DNA from: Dysgonomonas sp. 521
GTDB taxonomy: Bacteria; Bacteroidota; Bacteroidia; Bacteroidales; Dysgonomonadaceae
Direction of reading: 5' to 3'
Length of the DNA stretch: 64,000 nt
Assembly (NCBI RefSeq): GCF_010501055.1
Contig: NZ_QVMO01000002.1
Location: 1 to 64,000 of the forward strand
The notes under the pieces were generated by a model. It saw only the letters and a list, made by a program, of their open reading frames with translations. It did no database searches and was not told the origin of the DNA. Every line of letters starts with the position of its first letter. Position 1 is the stretch's first letter. Below, in pieces: positions 25,623 to 33,471 of the stretch. The position numbers and the translations under genes are program-made.

Positions 25623-26042
25623 TTATTTCAACCCCTCCATTTCGACCTTAAATTGCATCTCGGCTAACACAACATCACAATTTCCCCTAAATTTAGTGTA
25701 CTTTTCGTAATAGAAAGTAAGATTCTTCATTAGGTTACTGATATGCGAGGGCGAAAGTCCGAATAATATAGCTAACGATTGACGTAAACCCCTTATGAGA
25801 AAGTCATCCGCTAAAGCACGAGGACAATAAAGTATCAATATGCAATATAAAAACACTTGCCTATATTCGGTGTTGTCTTTCCCCGGAAAATCCTGTATTT
25901 CGTTCGCTATAACTTCGAACCAATTATACAGCAAAGGAATATGTTGCAGATCTGTTAATTGAGGCTTTAGTATCTTTGATTCCAGAATCTCAATTCTTTG
26001 TCTTAATTCTGATAATTCTTGTAAGTTTTTTATTGTTTCCAT
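25623..26042 (-). CDS. Helix-turn-helix protein, phage early gene
   Basis: A 139-residue helical protein. N-terminal coiled-coil residues 1-30; near the C-terminus LFGLSPSHISNLMKNLTFYYEKY is a likely helix-turn-helix with recognition helix. It ends 11 nt before the CRISPR-like element. Similar phage proteins act in replication or control, but I cannot name a family. Confidence 0.6.
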   Translation of the reverse strand: METIKNLQELSELRQRIEILESKILKPQLTDLQHIPLLYNWFEVIANEIQDFPGKDNTEYRQVFLYCILILYCPRALADDFLIRGLRQSLAILFGLSPSHISNLMKNLTFYYEKYTKFRGNCDVVLAEMQFKVEMEGLK

Positions 26043-26065
26043 ACTCTGAAATATAAATTAATGTT

Positions 26066-26147
26066 TAACTTTGTATTACAGAGTTCTTTTTATAAAATTA
26101 GACGTTTAAAGGGGCAGCCTTAGTCGTGTGGGGTTGCCTTTTTTTAT
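26066..26147 (+). ncRNA. Candidate small RNA (promoter box to terminator)
   Basis: TAACTTTG (26066-26073) fits a -7 box pointing right. About 40 nt later GGGGCAGCC...GGTTGCC (26111-26138) forms a hairpin followed by seven T, a plus-strand terminator. No open frame lies between, so a transcript of about 70 nt is possible. No -33 box was checked rigorously. Confidence 0.3.
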
Positions 26148-26153
26148 GAAAAA

Positions 26154-26173
26154 AGCCTCCGGGATTGGAGGCT
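26154..26173 (-). terminator. Rho-independent terminator
   Basis: AGCCTCC and GGAGGCT form a 7-bp stem with a 6-nt loop; on the minus strand it is followed by TTTTTT. It ends the 26205 operon before the divergent 26042 gene start. Confidence 0.85.
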
Positions 26174-26204
26174 AAAATGTTCGGCGTTTTTTTTAAATGG
26201 TAAA

Positions 26205-26852
26205 TTATCCCGTTTTTTTAGATAATAGAGCTATATGAATATCAGAGTCCAAAACTAAACCTCCATTAAGGACATGTTCTATTAATCCATCCGGCAATGC
26301 CCTTGTTTGCTCAAGCGTTGGTCTTTTCCATTTATATACACGAACATAGTCCGGTATATTCTTATACGATTTTGTATGTTGCATAAAAGCTCCGCAATCG
26401 CATTTTATCATAAAAGGAGTAACCCCTTTGTCTTCGTATAATGTAACTTTATGCCTGTTACATTTTTCACATTCGTATAAATCATATATTCCGCGCCCGT
26501 CATATATATTAGCATCTTCAATGGTTGATGCCATTTCAATATATCTTTCTGTTATTGTTTCTTTATTCATGGAACTTTCTTTTTTAAATGGTAAATCACT
26601 CTTTTCTATATACTTTAACCGGAAATAATCAATGAGAGTCCTAATCTTAAAGCATATCCCTTTCACAAAGCAGTAAGGTTGTAACAGTAAGCCCCCTCTA
26701 CGCCAAATCATATCAGGTTTGAATCCCAGGCTTTCAGCGCCGGAATAATGGTAATACTCGTGGCTCTGACATCTTTTGCATATCAAATACCCCGAATCGT
26801 TATAGTCTTTGCCGGTCTTATGACCAAATAGTGTACATAGTATATTTCTCAT
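26205..26852 (-). CDS. Two-part zinc-ribbon-like protein
   Basis: A 215-residue protein with two cysteine clusters: LICKRCQSHEYYH near residues 23-35 and YECEKCNRH plus IKCDCG around 125-153. The second half begins at an internal Met (residue 94, MNKETITERY) and reads like an independent small protein, so the gene may be a fusion of two phage ORFs. A nucleic-acid or metal-binding role is likely; function unknown. Confidence 0.55.
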   Translation of the reverse strand: MRNILCTLFGHKTGKDYNDSGYLICKRCQSHEYYHYSGAESLGFKPDMIWRRGGLLLQPYCFVKGICFKIRTLIDYFRLKYIEKSDLPFKKESSMNKETITERYIEMASTIEDANIYDGRGIYDLYECEKCNRHKVTLYEDKGVTPFMIKCDCGAFMQHTKSYKNIPDYVRVYKWKRPTLEQTRALPDGLIEHVLNGGLVLDSDIHIALLSKKTG

Positions 26853-26867
26853 TATTATGATATTTTA

Positions 26868-27086
26868 TTACCAATATTCTTTTACCTGACCTCTCATCCA
26901 CGAATTGTAAGGATGATAAGATTTAGGAAATTTCCTATCCATTTTGTCCCAATTATCCTCGAAACTTAATTCGTTCACATAGATTATCCCTGAGTATTGA
27001 GTCCTGCCAATAGCTTTTATACAGGCTTTTTTTCTTTTTCTAGGTAGCTTGACCTTCTTTGTTTTTATAATGGTTCTTTCAATCAT
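26868..27086 (-). CDS. Small basic protein
   Basis: A 72-residue protein with a very basic N-terminus (KTKKVKLPRKRKKACIKAI) and an aromatic C-terminus. It overlaps the upstream gene by 8 bases. No family recognised. Confidence 0.5.
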   Translation of the reverse strand: MIERTIIKTKKVKLPRKRKKACIKAIGRTQYSGIIYVNELSFEDNWDKMDRKFPKSYHPYNSWMRGQVKEYW

Positions 27087-27759
27087 GTTTCTCTGGTTTA
27101 TCAGTCAATTCATAATCATATACCCATACATAAGGGTTGCTCTCCCAAGTGCCTTTACCGTTTATTCTGTTAATGAGAGCTGCGTAAGCATCTCGGGGCG
27201 AATCATACAATGTTCTTGTTTTCTCCCAAATTCCATCTAATTTACTCTTTCCCCATACATCATTGACATAATGGCGGTTATCATATTTACTAACTTCGAT
27301 ACCCTCTTTGATACAATCTTCATCCGATATATCTTGCAACCGCTCGGCTCTGAGGTCTGTAACCTTTATAAAGTGTCGGGCAGCAGAAGCAGGCATAAAG
27401 AGTTTGTTTTGCCATTTTACCAAATCTCCATATACAGAATCTAAAATACTTGTATCATTTCCATACTGATACAATATTTTTCCTCCCTTGTATGTTAGAG
27501 TTTCATGTATGGGAAAAACGGTAAAGAACATATCGCTATCATCAATATATGGCTCTTTGAGATACAGCACCTCTCCAACATTATAACGAGGTCTTATTAT
27601 CTTCTCTTTACCGTATACATCTACGCCTGCTACTGATATAGCCTTATCATATATTCTTATGTTGAATAACCCCTTTGTGCCAATTATCCGTCTTGTTTGG
27701 GTTTTTATTCCTTTCACCGTTTTTTCGTGCAACGGTGGTATAAAGCAAATTCCTTTCAT
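27079..27759 (-). CDS. Phage ASCH-domain-type protein
   Basis: A 226-residue protein of a type common in phages. The N-terminus has a short strand and KTVKGIKTQTRRII (the KxxTxR-like loop), followed by RPRYNVGEVLYLKEPYI, then FMPASAARHFIKVTDLRAERLQDIS, and a C-terminal NPYVWVYDYEL. This matches ASCH-like proteins of phages, which are thought to bind RNA or modified bases. Overlaps both neighbours by 4 to 8 bases. Confidence 0.75.
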   Translation of the reverse strand: MKGICFIPPLHEKTVKGIKTQTRRIIGTKGLFNIRIYDKAISVAGVDVYGKEKIIRPRYNVGEVLYLKEPYIDDSDMFFTVFPIHETLTYKGGKILYQYGNDTSILDSVYGDLVKWQNKLFMPASAARHFIKVTDLRAERLQDISDEDCIKEGIEVSKYDNRHYVNDVWGKSKLDGIWEKTRTLYDSPRDAYAALINRINGKGTWESNPYVWVYDYELTDKPEKHD

Positions 27760-28061
27760 GATTGATTCCTCCTTTTTCTGATTGTTTTTACATATACAAC
27801 TTCCATTTCTGGATTATCCTCTGAATATTTATATAGTTCATTGTAGGCTTCTATTAGAGAGTCTATATCTTTAAATTCCCTATCATCGTTATCGATATAA
27901 TATGTTGTACTTGGCTTGCCAAAGCTGAATCCATCTGATAGTCTTGGAGTAACTGTTTCGGCAGAAATTTTATTGACATCATCTCTGTATTGTGATATAT
28001 GACCATCGGATAGACCTATGCTATGTATAAATTTTAGATGTATATCCATTCTGGTTATCAT
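27756..28061 (-). CDS. Small protein, unknown
   Basis: A 101-residue protein in a chain of ATGA-coupled early genes. Polar, with a conserved-looking TYYIDNDDREFKDIDSL stretch in the middle and a basic end. No domain recognised. Confidence 0.5.
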   Translation of the reverse strand: MITRMDIHLKFIHSIGLSDGHISQYRDDVNKISAETVTPRLSDGFSFGKPSTTYYIDNDDREFKDIDSLIEAYNELYKYSEDNPEMEVVYVKTIRKRRNQS

Positions 28062-28429
28062 ATCTTCTCTATTAAATAGGTTAATACTGCATCAAGTAAA
28101 TCGGATTCGGCTTGATGGTAAGTGTTTCCATAAATATCCTCACAAACGAAATATGGATTGTCGGTAAAAAAATGGCCATGATAATAGATTTCGTTATCTA
28201 CATCGTATCCGCAACCAACACCGCAATAAATACCCTTGTTATCTCTTATCCATTGCAGAGCCTCGGAGGCAGAAGGTGCGGAAATACAATCTTCATCGTT
28301 TTGATTATTCCAGTCGAACCTTCCGTAGTTTTCTTCCATATCTCCATCCATCCAATATATATCGCTTGTCTCTCTGTCAAAACCCAATTTTTTCAGCTTC
28401 TTTGCTTGCTCAAATGTTACTATATTCAT
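28058..28429 (-). CDS. Small acidic protein, unknown
   Basis: A 123-residue acidic protein rich in Asp, Tyr and Trp (WMDGDMEENYGRFDWN). Such proteins recur in Bacteroidetes phage early regions. Highly acidic small phage proteins sometimes mimic DNA, but there is no direct evidence here. Confidence 0.5.
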   Translation of the reverse strand: MNIVTFEQAKKLKKLGFDRETSDIYWMDGDMEENYGRFDWNNQNDEDCISAPSASEALQWIRDNKGIYCGVGCGYDVDNEIYYHGHFFTDNPYFVCEDIYGNTYHQAESDLLDAVLTYLIEKI

Positions 28430-28432
28430 ATT

Positions 28433-28582
28433 TTAAAGTTCTTTTCCGTCAATTGGTAAATTTTCCATGCAGTAATCATCCCAGCATTGGTAACACATTG
28501 CGTAAGGCGTGTTATCAGGCACTTCGGTTGCGTCAAATTCCTTTCCGCAATCTTCACAAATGTTTGTTTCTGTTTCGTTCAT
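28433..28582 (-). CDS. Small zinc-ribbon protein (49 residues)
   Basis: Frame MNETETNICEDCGKEF... from ATG 28582 to TAA at 28433-28435. Two Cys pairs, CEDC near residue 9 and CYQC near 30, form a zinc-ribbon-like knot. It lies 3 nt before the 28058-28429 gene in the operon. Likely a small nucleic-acid or protein-binding factor. Confidence 0.55.
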   Translation of the reverse strand: MNETETNICEDCGKEFDATEVPDNTPYAMCYQCWDDYCMENLPIDGKEL

Positions 28583-28593
28583 GATGTGTAGTA

Positions 28594-28839
28594 TCAGTTT
28601 CTGAATGCTTTAATAAAATCTTCTAATTCTTCATCGCATGAAAAGCAAATAGGTATAGGGCTTGCATCTGTAAAGGGTTCTACTTGAAAATCCCAAAAAG
28701 CATCCATGTGTAATATTGATTTATCATTTAGTTTTAGTTCGTTCCATCTTTCGTATGGGTGATTTCCCCCATTGTCTGTTTCAATAAAACCTAATCCCCA
28801 TAGGTATTCATATTCTGGTCTATAATCTTGATATGCCAT
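28594..28839 (-). CDS. Small acidic protein, unknown
   Basis: An 81-residue protein with aromatic-rich N-terminus (YRPEYEYLWGLGFIE) and a C-terminal helix. Third member of the acidic early gene set. No family recognised. Confidence 0.5.
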   Translation of the reverse strand: MAYQDYRPEYEYLWGLGFIETDNGGNHPYERWNELKLNDKSILHMDAFWDFQVEPFTDASPIPICFSCDEELEDFIKAFRN

Positions 28840-28846
28840 AGTTTTT

Positions 28847-29404
28847 TTACTTTAAAGTGTTGATATCAATTGCTAAATCTCGCTCTATTAGTCCGTTTAC
28901 ATCGAAATGCCATTCATAGAGCTTTTGGAACAATTCTGTTTGATTAAATACAGCTCCCGGCCTATCATCATAGGCTTGTATCTTCTTGCTATTTTGCGAA
29001 GAGAAAAAAAGCGACATTGCCATAAATCCTTTGTGGCTAATATCATACATGAATGAATATTGCTTAGCCTTTATGTTATTGATGGCATAGCATCTCCCGT
29101 CTTCCAGAATGGCGTCATACTCAGCTTTCCTGTAGCATATTTTTGCCAGCTCCACTATAGGAATCTTCCCATCTTCTAAGCAAGACTCGTATAGGTCGGA
29201 CATCGGACGAAGAATAGGACGTAGTTCTTGAATACCCAACAGAAAATATCCGACTTCTTTATTTGTTATGGAAATTTCTTCATTTTTATACCCATTACCA
29301 TCCCAATAATCTACTTTCCCTATAAAATCTATCCCATTCTTCCTGGCTTTCAGTTCATACGGCAAATAACCGGCTATATCTTCTAATTGTAGTTGTTTTT
29401 CCAT
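28847..29404 (-). CDS. Unrecognised 185-residue protein
   Basis: Starts with KQLQLEDIAGYLPYELKA, a motif common to Bacteroidetes phage proteins of unknown role. The body mixes strands and helices with KVDYWDGNGY in the first third and a basic middle. No catalytic motif seen. It is in the same operon as the acidic genes around it. Confidence 0.6.
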   Translation of the reverse strand: MEKQLQLEDIAGYLPYELKARKNGIDFIGKVDYWDGNGYKNEEISITNKEVGYFLLGIQELRPILRPMSDLYESCLEDGKIPIVELAKICYRKAEYDAILEDGRCYAINNIKAKQYSFMYDISHKGFMAMSLFFSSQNSKKIQAYDDRPGAVFNQTELFQKLYEWHFDVNGLIERDLAIDINTLK

Positions 29405-29424
29405 TGATTTTAATTTTTACTGGC

Positions 29425-29853
29425 TCACAGTTTCAACCATTCTTTGTTTTTTAAATCGTATTTGTCTGTCGGAGTACAAACCCATTGAGGATTTACAAAC
29501 ACATACTTTTCTACAATAGGGAGCAAGGCTTGAACAGCCTCTTTGGCAAATGTCTCTTTGTCTTTTCTTGAGACATAACATTCAGATTCAAAGTCGCAAC
29601 CCGATGAGAAGTCGTGCAATTGTTCTCCGATATAATCTTCAATATTATCTACTATTATATTTACAGATTTTTGCACATCGAAATGTCTGACCGAGCCAAT
29701 AGATATAATAGGCGAAGATTCATCTTTATCCTCAAACTCTTCATACCCTTCGTCATACTTATGTTGAGCATCTTTAATAGCTTCCTCGATGCTATCGAAT
29801 AAATCGGTGCAATTCCCATTTTCAGGGAACCATGAATACTTGTTTTCTTCCAT
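29425..29853 (-). CDS. Unrecognised acidic protein
   Basis: A 142-residue protein with a W-rich N-terminus (NKYSWFPENGNCTDLFDSIEEA), an acidic middle and a helical C-terminal half. Likely cytoplasmic early protein; no family recognised. Confidence 0.55.
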   Translation of the reverse strand: MEENKYSWFPENGNCTDLFDSIEEAIKDAQHKYDEGYEEFEDKDESSPIISIGSVRHFDVQKSVNIIVDNIEDYIGEQLHDFSSGCDFESECYVSRKDKETFAKEAVQALLPIVEKYVFVNPQWVCTPTDKYDLKNKEWLKL

Positions 29854-29965
29854 TGCTTTCTTTTTTTATTGTTATTAATATCATTGGCACAAGGCATACA
29901 TAGATAATCCATTTATTTGAAACATATTACCTATCATTATTCCGTTTGGTTTTATCGTTCATAAT

Positions 29966-30163
29966 TTATTTATGGTTTAAATATCGTTCATCCTTCAATA
30001 TATCATTATCCGGGTCTAATATCGACACAAGTTCAAAGACAAGACCTTCGGTTATATTTGCTGCATATTGGTAATTAATAGCATTGCCCAGCTTGATAAT
30101 GATTTTTGCCCTTGTTTTAGATTCAATCTCATTCATTCGGAAAACATCTATAATACTTTTCAT
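29966..30163 (-). CDS. Small conserved phage protein, paralogue of 11800-11997
   Basis: A 65-residue protein sharing ITEGLVFELVSILDPDND and the KSIIDVFRM start with the 11800-11997 product. The copies differ at scattered positions, so the duplication is not recent. The short gap 29854-29965 holds only tiny frames that I do not regard as genes. Confidence 0.7.
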   Translation of the reverse strand: MKSIIDVFRMNEIESKTRAKIIIKLGNAINYQYAANITEGLVFELVSILDPDNDILKDERYLNHK

Positions 30164-30185
30164 AATACTTCTTTTAATATTATTT

Positions 30186-30515
30186 TTATACCTTCCCCAA
30201 CGCTTTATCTATTGTTTCTCTAAATGTGGTTCTACTCGTAGCGTTCGCTAATGTATTGTACAGTCCTTCCAGATCATCATTAACGAAACTTCTGTAAGCA
30301 CTATCCAGTAGCTCTACGGCCTCTTGAAGTTCTGTTAACAATTCGGGGGCTGTAGCTATCAATTGTGCATTGGCTATTTGTTCCTCCATTCCGTGTTTTC
30401 CTTTCGATTCACATACAGAATAATAAGAATCGGCCGTTAATACTTGAAAGCCCATACCTGACCGATTCCATTTGAATGATCCGTCTTTACATTTTGTTCC
30501 TTTAAATTCTTTCAT
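30186..30515 (-). CDS. Small phage protein, unknown
   Basis: A 109-residue protein. The middle segment IANAQLIATAPELLTELQEAVELLD is typical of a family of phage early proteins found in many bacteria (often listed only as phage protein). Mostly helical, cytoplasmic. Role unknown. Confidence 0.6.
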   Translation of the reverse strand: MKEFKGTKCKDGSFKWNRSGMGFQVLTADSYYSVCESKGKHGMEEQIANAQLIATAPELLTELQEAVELLDSAYRSFVNDDLEGLYNTLANATSRTTFRETIDKALGKV

Positions 30516-30577
30516 TCTTATTTTGTATTTATGGCGAAATCGCCGTAATTAAAATATCGATGTTCTCTTTTTGTAAC

Positions 30578-31078
30578 TTAAATATTCATCCTATCCTCAA
30601 TCAAATTATTTACTTCGTCCGCTATATCAGCCATCTCAATAGCAGCATCAATACCCGTTATTTTAGATACCTTTTCTGTAAACGAAAGAATGCTATCCCT
30701 TAGCTGCTGTAAGTCCTTTGTTACCTCTCCGAATAAGTCTAGCCCGTCCAGAACTTTCAAGCTGTTGATGCTATCCTGAAAGCAGACAGACAGGATGTTT
30801 ATAGCCTTCATGTCTCTTATCAGTTTTTCGCCCTGCTCTCTGGTTAGGTTTCTGAGTGGACTTGTGCTGTACATCCAATTGTTGTATTCGGATTCCAGTA
30901 CCTCGCACACCTCTTTTACCGATGCTCCGCTTTCCTCTATTTGCCTTCGGTAGATATTTGCCAAGGTTATCTTTCCGGTAGAATTATACCGGCTGGCAAT
31001 CCGAGTCTTTATCATTCCGTTGGATTGGAATATGCGGATGGTATTTTCTATTTTATTGGGTTCAAATAATAGTTTCAT
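30578..31078 (-). CDS. Unrecognised helical protein upstream of helicase operon end
   Basis: A 166-residue helical protein following DnaB by 15 nt. Basic N-terminal half with MIKTRIASRYNSTGKITLANIYRRQ, then two long helices. May belong to the replication block, but no domain is recognised. Confidence 0.55.
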   Translation of the reverse strand: MKLLFEPNKIENTIRIFQSNGMIKTRIASRYNSTGKITLANIYRRQIEESGASVKEVCEVLESEYNNWMYSTSPLRNLTREQGEKLIRDMKAINILSVCFQDSINSLKVLDGLDLFGEVTKDLQQLRDSILSFTEKVSKITGIDAAIEMADIADEVNNLIEDRMNI

Positions 31079-31093
31079 ATTGGTTGTTTTTTT

Positions 31094-32566
31094 TCAGAAT
31101 GGCGTACCCTCTGATGCTGTGCCCCTGGTAGTTGCCGTGGGGAATTGCGTACTGTGATGGATGGGGTAATCAGATATCCGTTTAAATCTATCATCGTGGT
31201 GAAATATGACCGAATGGTTTCTTATACCATCCCTGTCTTTAGCAATTAAGATTTTACCTCTATTCTGCCACGATTCGCCCTTAGAGTCTGAGATATCCTC
31301 TTTGTAGTAGGCCGGGCGGTGGATAAAACATACCTTATCCGCATCCTGCTCTATGTTTCCCGATTCCCTTAGGTCTTCCAAATCAGGCTCCTTTACAGCT
31401 TTAGCTTCATCAGATAGTCCTTTGGGTGGACGGTTCAACTGGGCTAGCAAGATGGTGGGGATATCAAGCTCTTTGCATAAACTTTTTAGTGAGCGGGTGA
31501 TAAATCCTATTTCTAAGTCGCGTCTTTCGAACCGGGCGCTTGTACCTATAAGCCCCAGATAGTCGATAACCAGAAGGTCTAGCTTTTGTTTTCGCTTCTG
31601 TTTTCGGGCTATCGACTTTATTTCGCTAACCGTAATCGAAGGCTTGTCTACAATTGTCAGATTCCGGTTGTAGAACATAGATGCTTGCCTATCCAGCGCT
31701 TCCCATTCATGCTGGCTCATTTGCCCGGTTTTCAGGTTGTAGTTGCTTATAGATTCATCCTCCAACAAGTATCGCGATATAAGCTGATTCGCTGACATCT
31801 CTATCGAGATAAACAATACATGCCTCCCTGCATTGAAAGCCGCTTTAGAGAACGACAAGGCCAGTTGCGTTTTACCCATCGACGGTCTTGCTCCGACTAC
31901 AATCAGGTCGGGCGAACGCCATCCGCCCAGAAAAGCATCATCCAAGCCTTTCAGCCCGGTGGTTATGGATATATCCAAACCCTGCTGTTTCAGCTTCTGA
32001 ACCTCAGACGCTTTATCCAGTGTGTTTTTGATCGCTTCATTGATAGTGATGGTGCTCTCTCCGGTTGAACTGATAACGATTTCCGTACATTTCTTCTCAA
32101 ATTCTTCGAGCGTCTCAGATACATCTATCGTGTCATCGAAAGCCATTTGCTGAATAGCTGATGTGGCTGAAATTATCTGCCGGGCAATAGACATTTGCTT
32201 TATTATCCGTGCATGATGTTCGATGTTTGCGGCCGAGCCGATATTCCCGGTCAGGTCTGATACATATACTGGACCGCCAACCGACTCCAGTTCGCCCATT
32301 TTTCTCAATTCTTGGCTCACAGTCAGCATATCAATTGGCTCCGACCTAAGTCCCAGATTGGATACAGCCTTGAATATCGTTTGATGAACGGGATCGTAAA
32401 AGTCATCTTCGGAAAGAAAGCCATCTATAGACTGAAACGCTTCTTTTTCGAGCATAACCGCGCCCAGTACCGCTTTTTCCAGTTCTCTGGCTTGCGGTTG
32501 AATCCTGCCCATTTCAGTCATAGGTAATCTTTCCTGTTTCTTCTTGTTGTGATTTTGGTTTTCCAT
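31094..32566 (-). CDS. dnaB: Replicative DNA helicase, DnaB family
   Basis: A 490-residue helicase. The N-terminal domain (residues 25-130) has the helical bundle of DnaB; the RecA-type C-terminal domain starts near 195 with Walker A GARPSMGKTQ (about 225-233), DLLVIDYLGL as Walker B, and an ILLAQLNRPP motif. It unwinds the fork for phage replication. Its start overlaps the loader gene by 53 bases, so both are made together. Confidence 0.95.
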   Translation of the reverse strand: MENQNHNKKKQERLPMTEMGRIQPQARELEKAVLGAVMLEKEAFQSIDGFLSEDDFYDPVHQTIFKAVSNLGLRSEPIDMLTVSQELRKMGELESVGGPVYVSDLTGNIGSAANIEHHARIIKQMSIARQIISATSAIQQMAFDDTIDVSETLEEFEKKCTEIVISSTGESTITINEAIKNTLDKASEVQKLKQQGLDISITTGLKGLDDAFLGGWRSPDLIVVGARPSMGKTQLALSFSKAAFNAGRHVLFISIEMSANQLISRYLLEDESISNYNLKTGQMSQHEWEALDRQASMFYNRNLTIVDKPSITVSEIKSIARKQKRKQKLDLLVIDYLGLIGTSARFERRDLEIGFITRSLKSLCKELDIPTILLAQLNRPPKGLSDEAKAVKEPDLEDLRESGNIEQDADKVCFIHRPAYYKEDISDSKGESWQNRGKILIAKDRDGIRNHSVIFHHDDRFKRISDYPIHHSTQFPTATTRGTASEGTPF

Positions 32567-33287
32567 ATTCTTTTTTAGCCCAGTTTAGTACGGTTCGATA
32601 CAGATTTACATAACGTTTCCTCAAATCCTTGCGATTCTCTATCTGTTCCACAATATCCGCTATTTGGCGGCTCGAGTAACATTCTTTCAATTTAAGAAAC
32701 TCTACCTCTGTGATTTGCGAAGGAAAGTTCTTAGGATTGGCGCAATATGGCGCTGCTTTTTTTATCCAATCATCAAATTTCTCAAAATCCGAAAGGGCGG
32801 GTGAAGAAACGCCAGTTTCTTTCTTATCTCCGTTAGGAGATTCTTTCTTTGTATTATCTACTTTACTATACTCTGTTGGAATTTTGCTCAACGGTCGTTG
32901 AACGGTCGTTGAACGGCTGTTCTTTTTTGCTCGCTTTTCTGCCGATTTTTTACCAGCCAAGCTCCTTTGCTCACGGATATTTTCAAGAGGTATCATTCTA
33001 TCATTAAAACTTTCGGAATAAAAGAAGTCTCCATCATCGGTAGATTTAAACTTAAATAAGTCGAAGTTCTCTACAATGCTTTTTACTAATTCAGAACTTA
33101 CATGTAAATCGAAGGCTATTAAATTATAATCTTTGGTACACATGTAGTTTGAACTTTCAAGCAGTCTTTCGAGAATAGCAAAATATACCCCATATCCTTC
33201 CATCTTATGCCTCATCCGCACGGCGATAATCTTATCATCATTACGAGCATTGCCATCATGTGGAAAATAAAAAGATTTCTTTGCCAT
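32514..33287 (-). CDS. Replication initiator / helicase loader-like protein (DUF4373 N-terminus)
   Basis: A 257-residue protein. Residues 1-95 match the Lin1244/Lin1753-type N-terminal domain (FYFPHDGNARNDDKIIAVRMRHKMEGYGVYFAILERLLE), a winged-helix part. A polar linker follows, then a C-terminal helical domain (FLKLKECYSSRQIADIVEQIENRKDLRKRY, in which the pieces resemble DnaD/DnaT). Its place directly before DnaB fits a loader. An iteron-like tandem repeat lies inside the linker-coding part, as the origin lies inside gene O of lambda. Confidence 0.75.
   Translation of the reverse strand: MAKKSFYFPHDGNARNDDKIIAVRMRHKMEGYGVYFAILERLLESSNYMCTKDYNLIAFDLHVSSELVKSIVENFDLFKFKSTDDGDFFYSESFNDRMIPLENIREQRSLAGKKSAEKRAKKNSRSTTVQRPLSKIPTEYSKVDNTKKESPNGDKKETGVSSPALSDFEKFDDWIKKAAPYCANPKNFPSQITEVEFLKLKECYSSRQIADIVEQIENRKDLRKRYVNLYRTVLNWAKKEYGKPKSQQEETGKITYD
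32890..32922. repeat. Three tandem 11-bp iteron-like repeats (candidate replication origin)
   Basis: AACGGTCGTTG occurs twice in tandem (32890-32900, 32901-32911), followed by a third copy AACGGCTGTTC (32912-32922) with three differences, then an AT-rich run. The 11-bp period places the copies on one face of the helix. The site is inside the putative initiator/loader gene. Confidence 0.45.
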
Positions 33288-33288
33288 A

Positions 33289-33471
33289 TTACTTAAATTC
33301 TAATTGATTCTGTCCCCTTCTTTCAAGTTCGTCTTTGTATTGCATCAGAGCCTCTTTCACTCTTGTTTCGGTACGCATCAGCCCCAACGGCAGGACGCCA
33401 TGTAGCCGGTCCTCACACCGGGCTACTCCGTGTTGTAATTGTTCATTTGAGTAATCTTTGATTGTTTTCAT
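33289..33471 (-). CDS. Small helical protein
   Basis: A 60-residue charged helical protein, start chosen at MKTIKDYSNEQLQ (33471). It begins inside the last 29 bases of the methyltransferase gene and ends one base before the loader gene. No family recognised. Confidence 0.55.
   Translation of the reverse strand: MKTIKDYSNEQLQHGVARCEDRLHGVLPLGLMRTETRVKEALMQYKDELERRGQNQLEFK

Noticed and set aside
29661..29965. Short frames between the 29425-29853 and 29966-30163 genes
   Set aside because: Frames are 11-18 codons or shadows of the neighbouring gene in another frame. No coupling or motif supports them.
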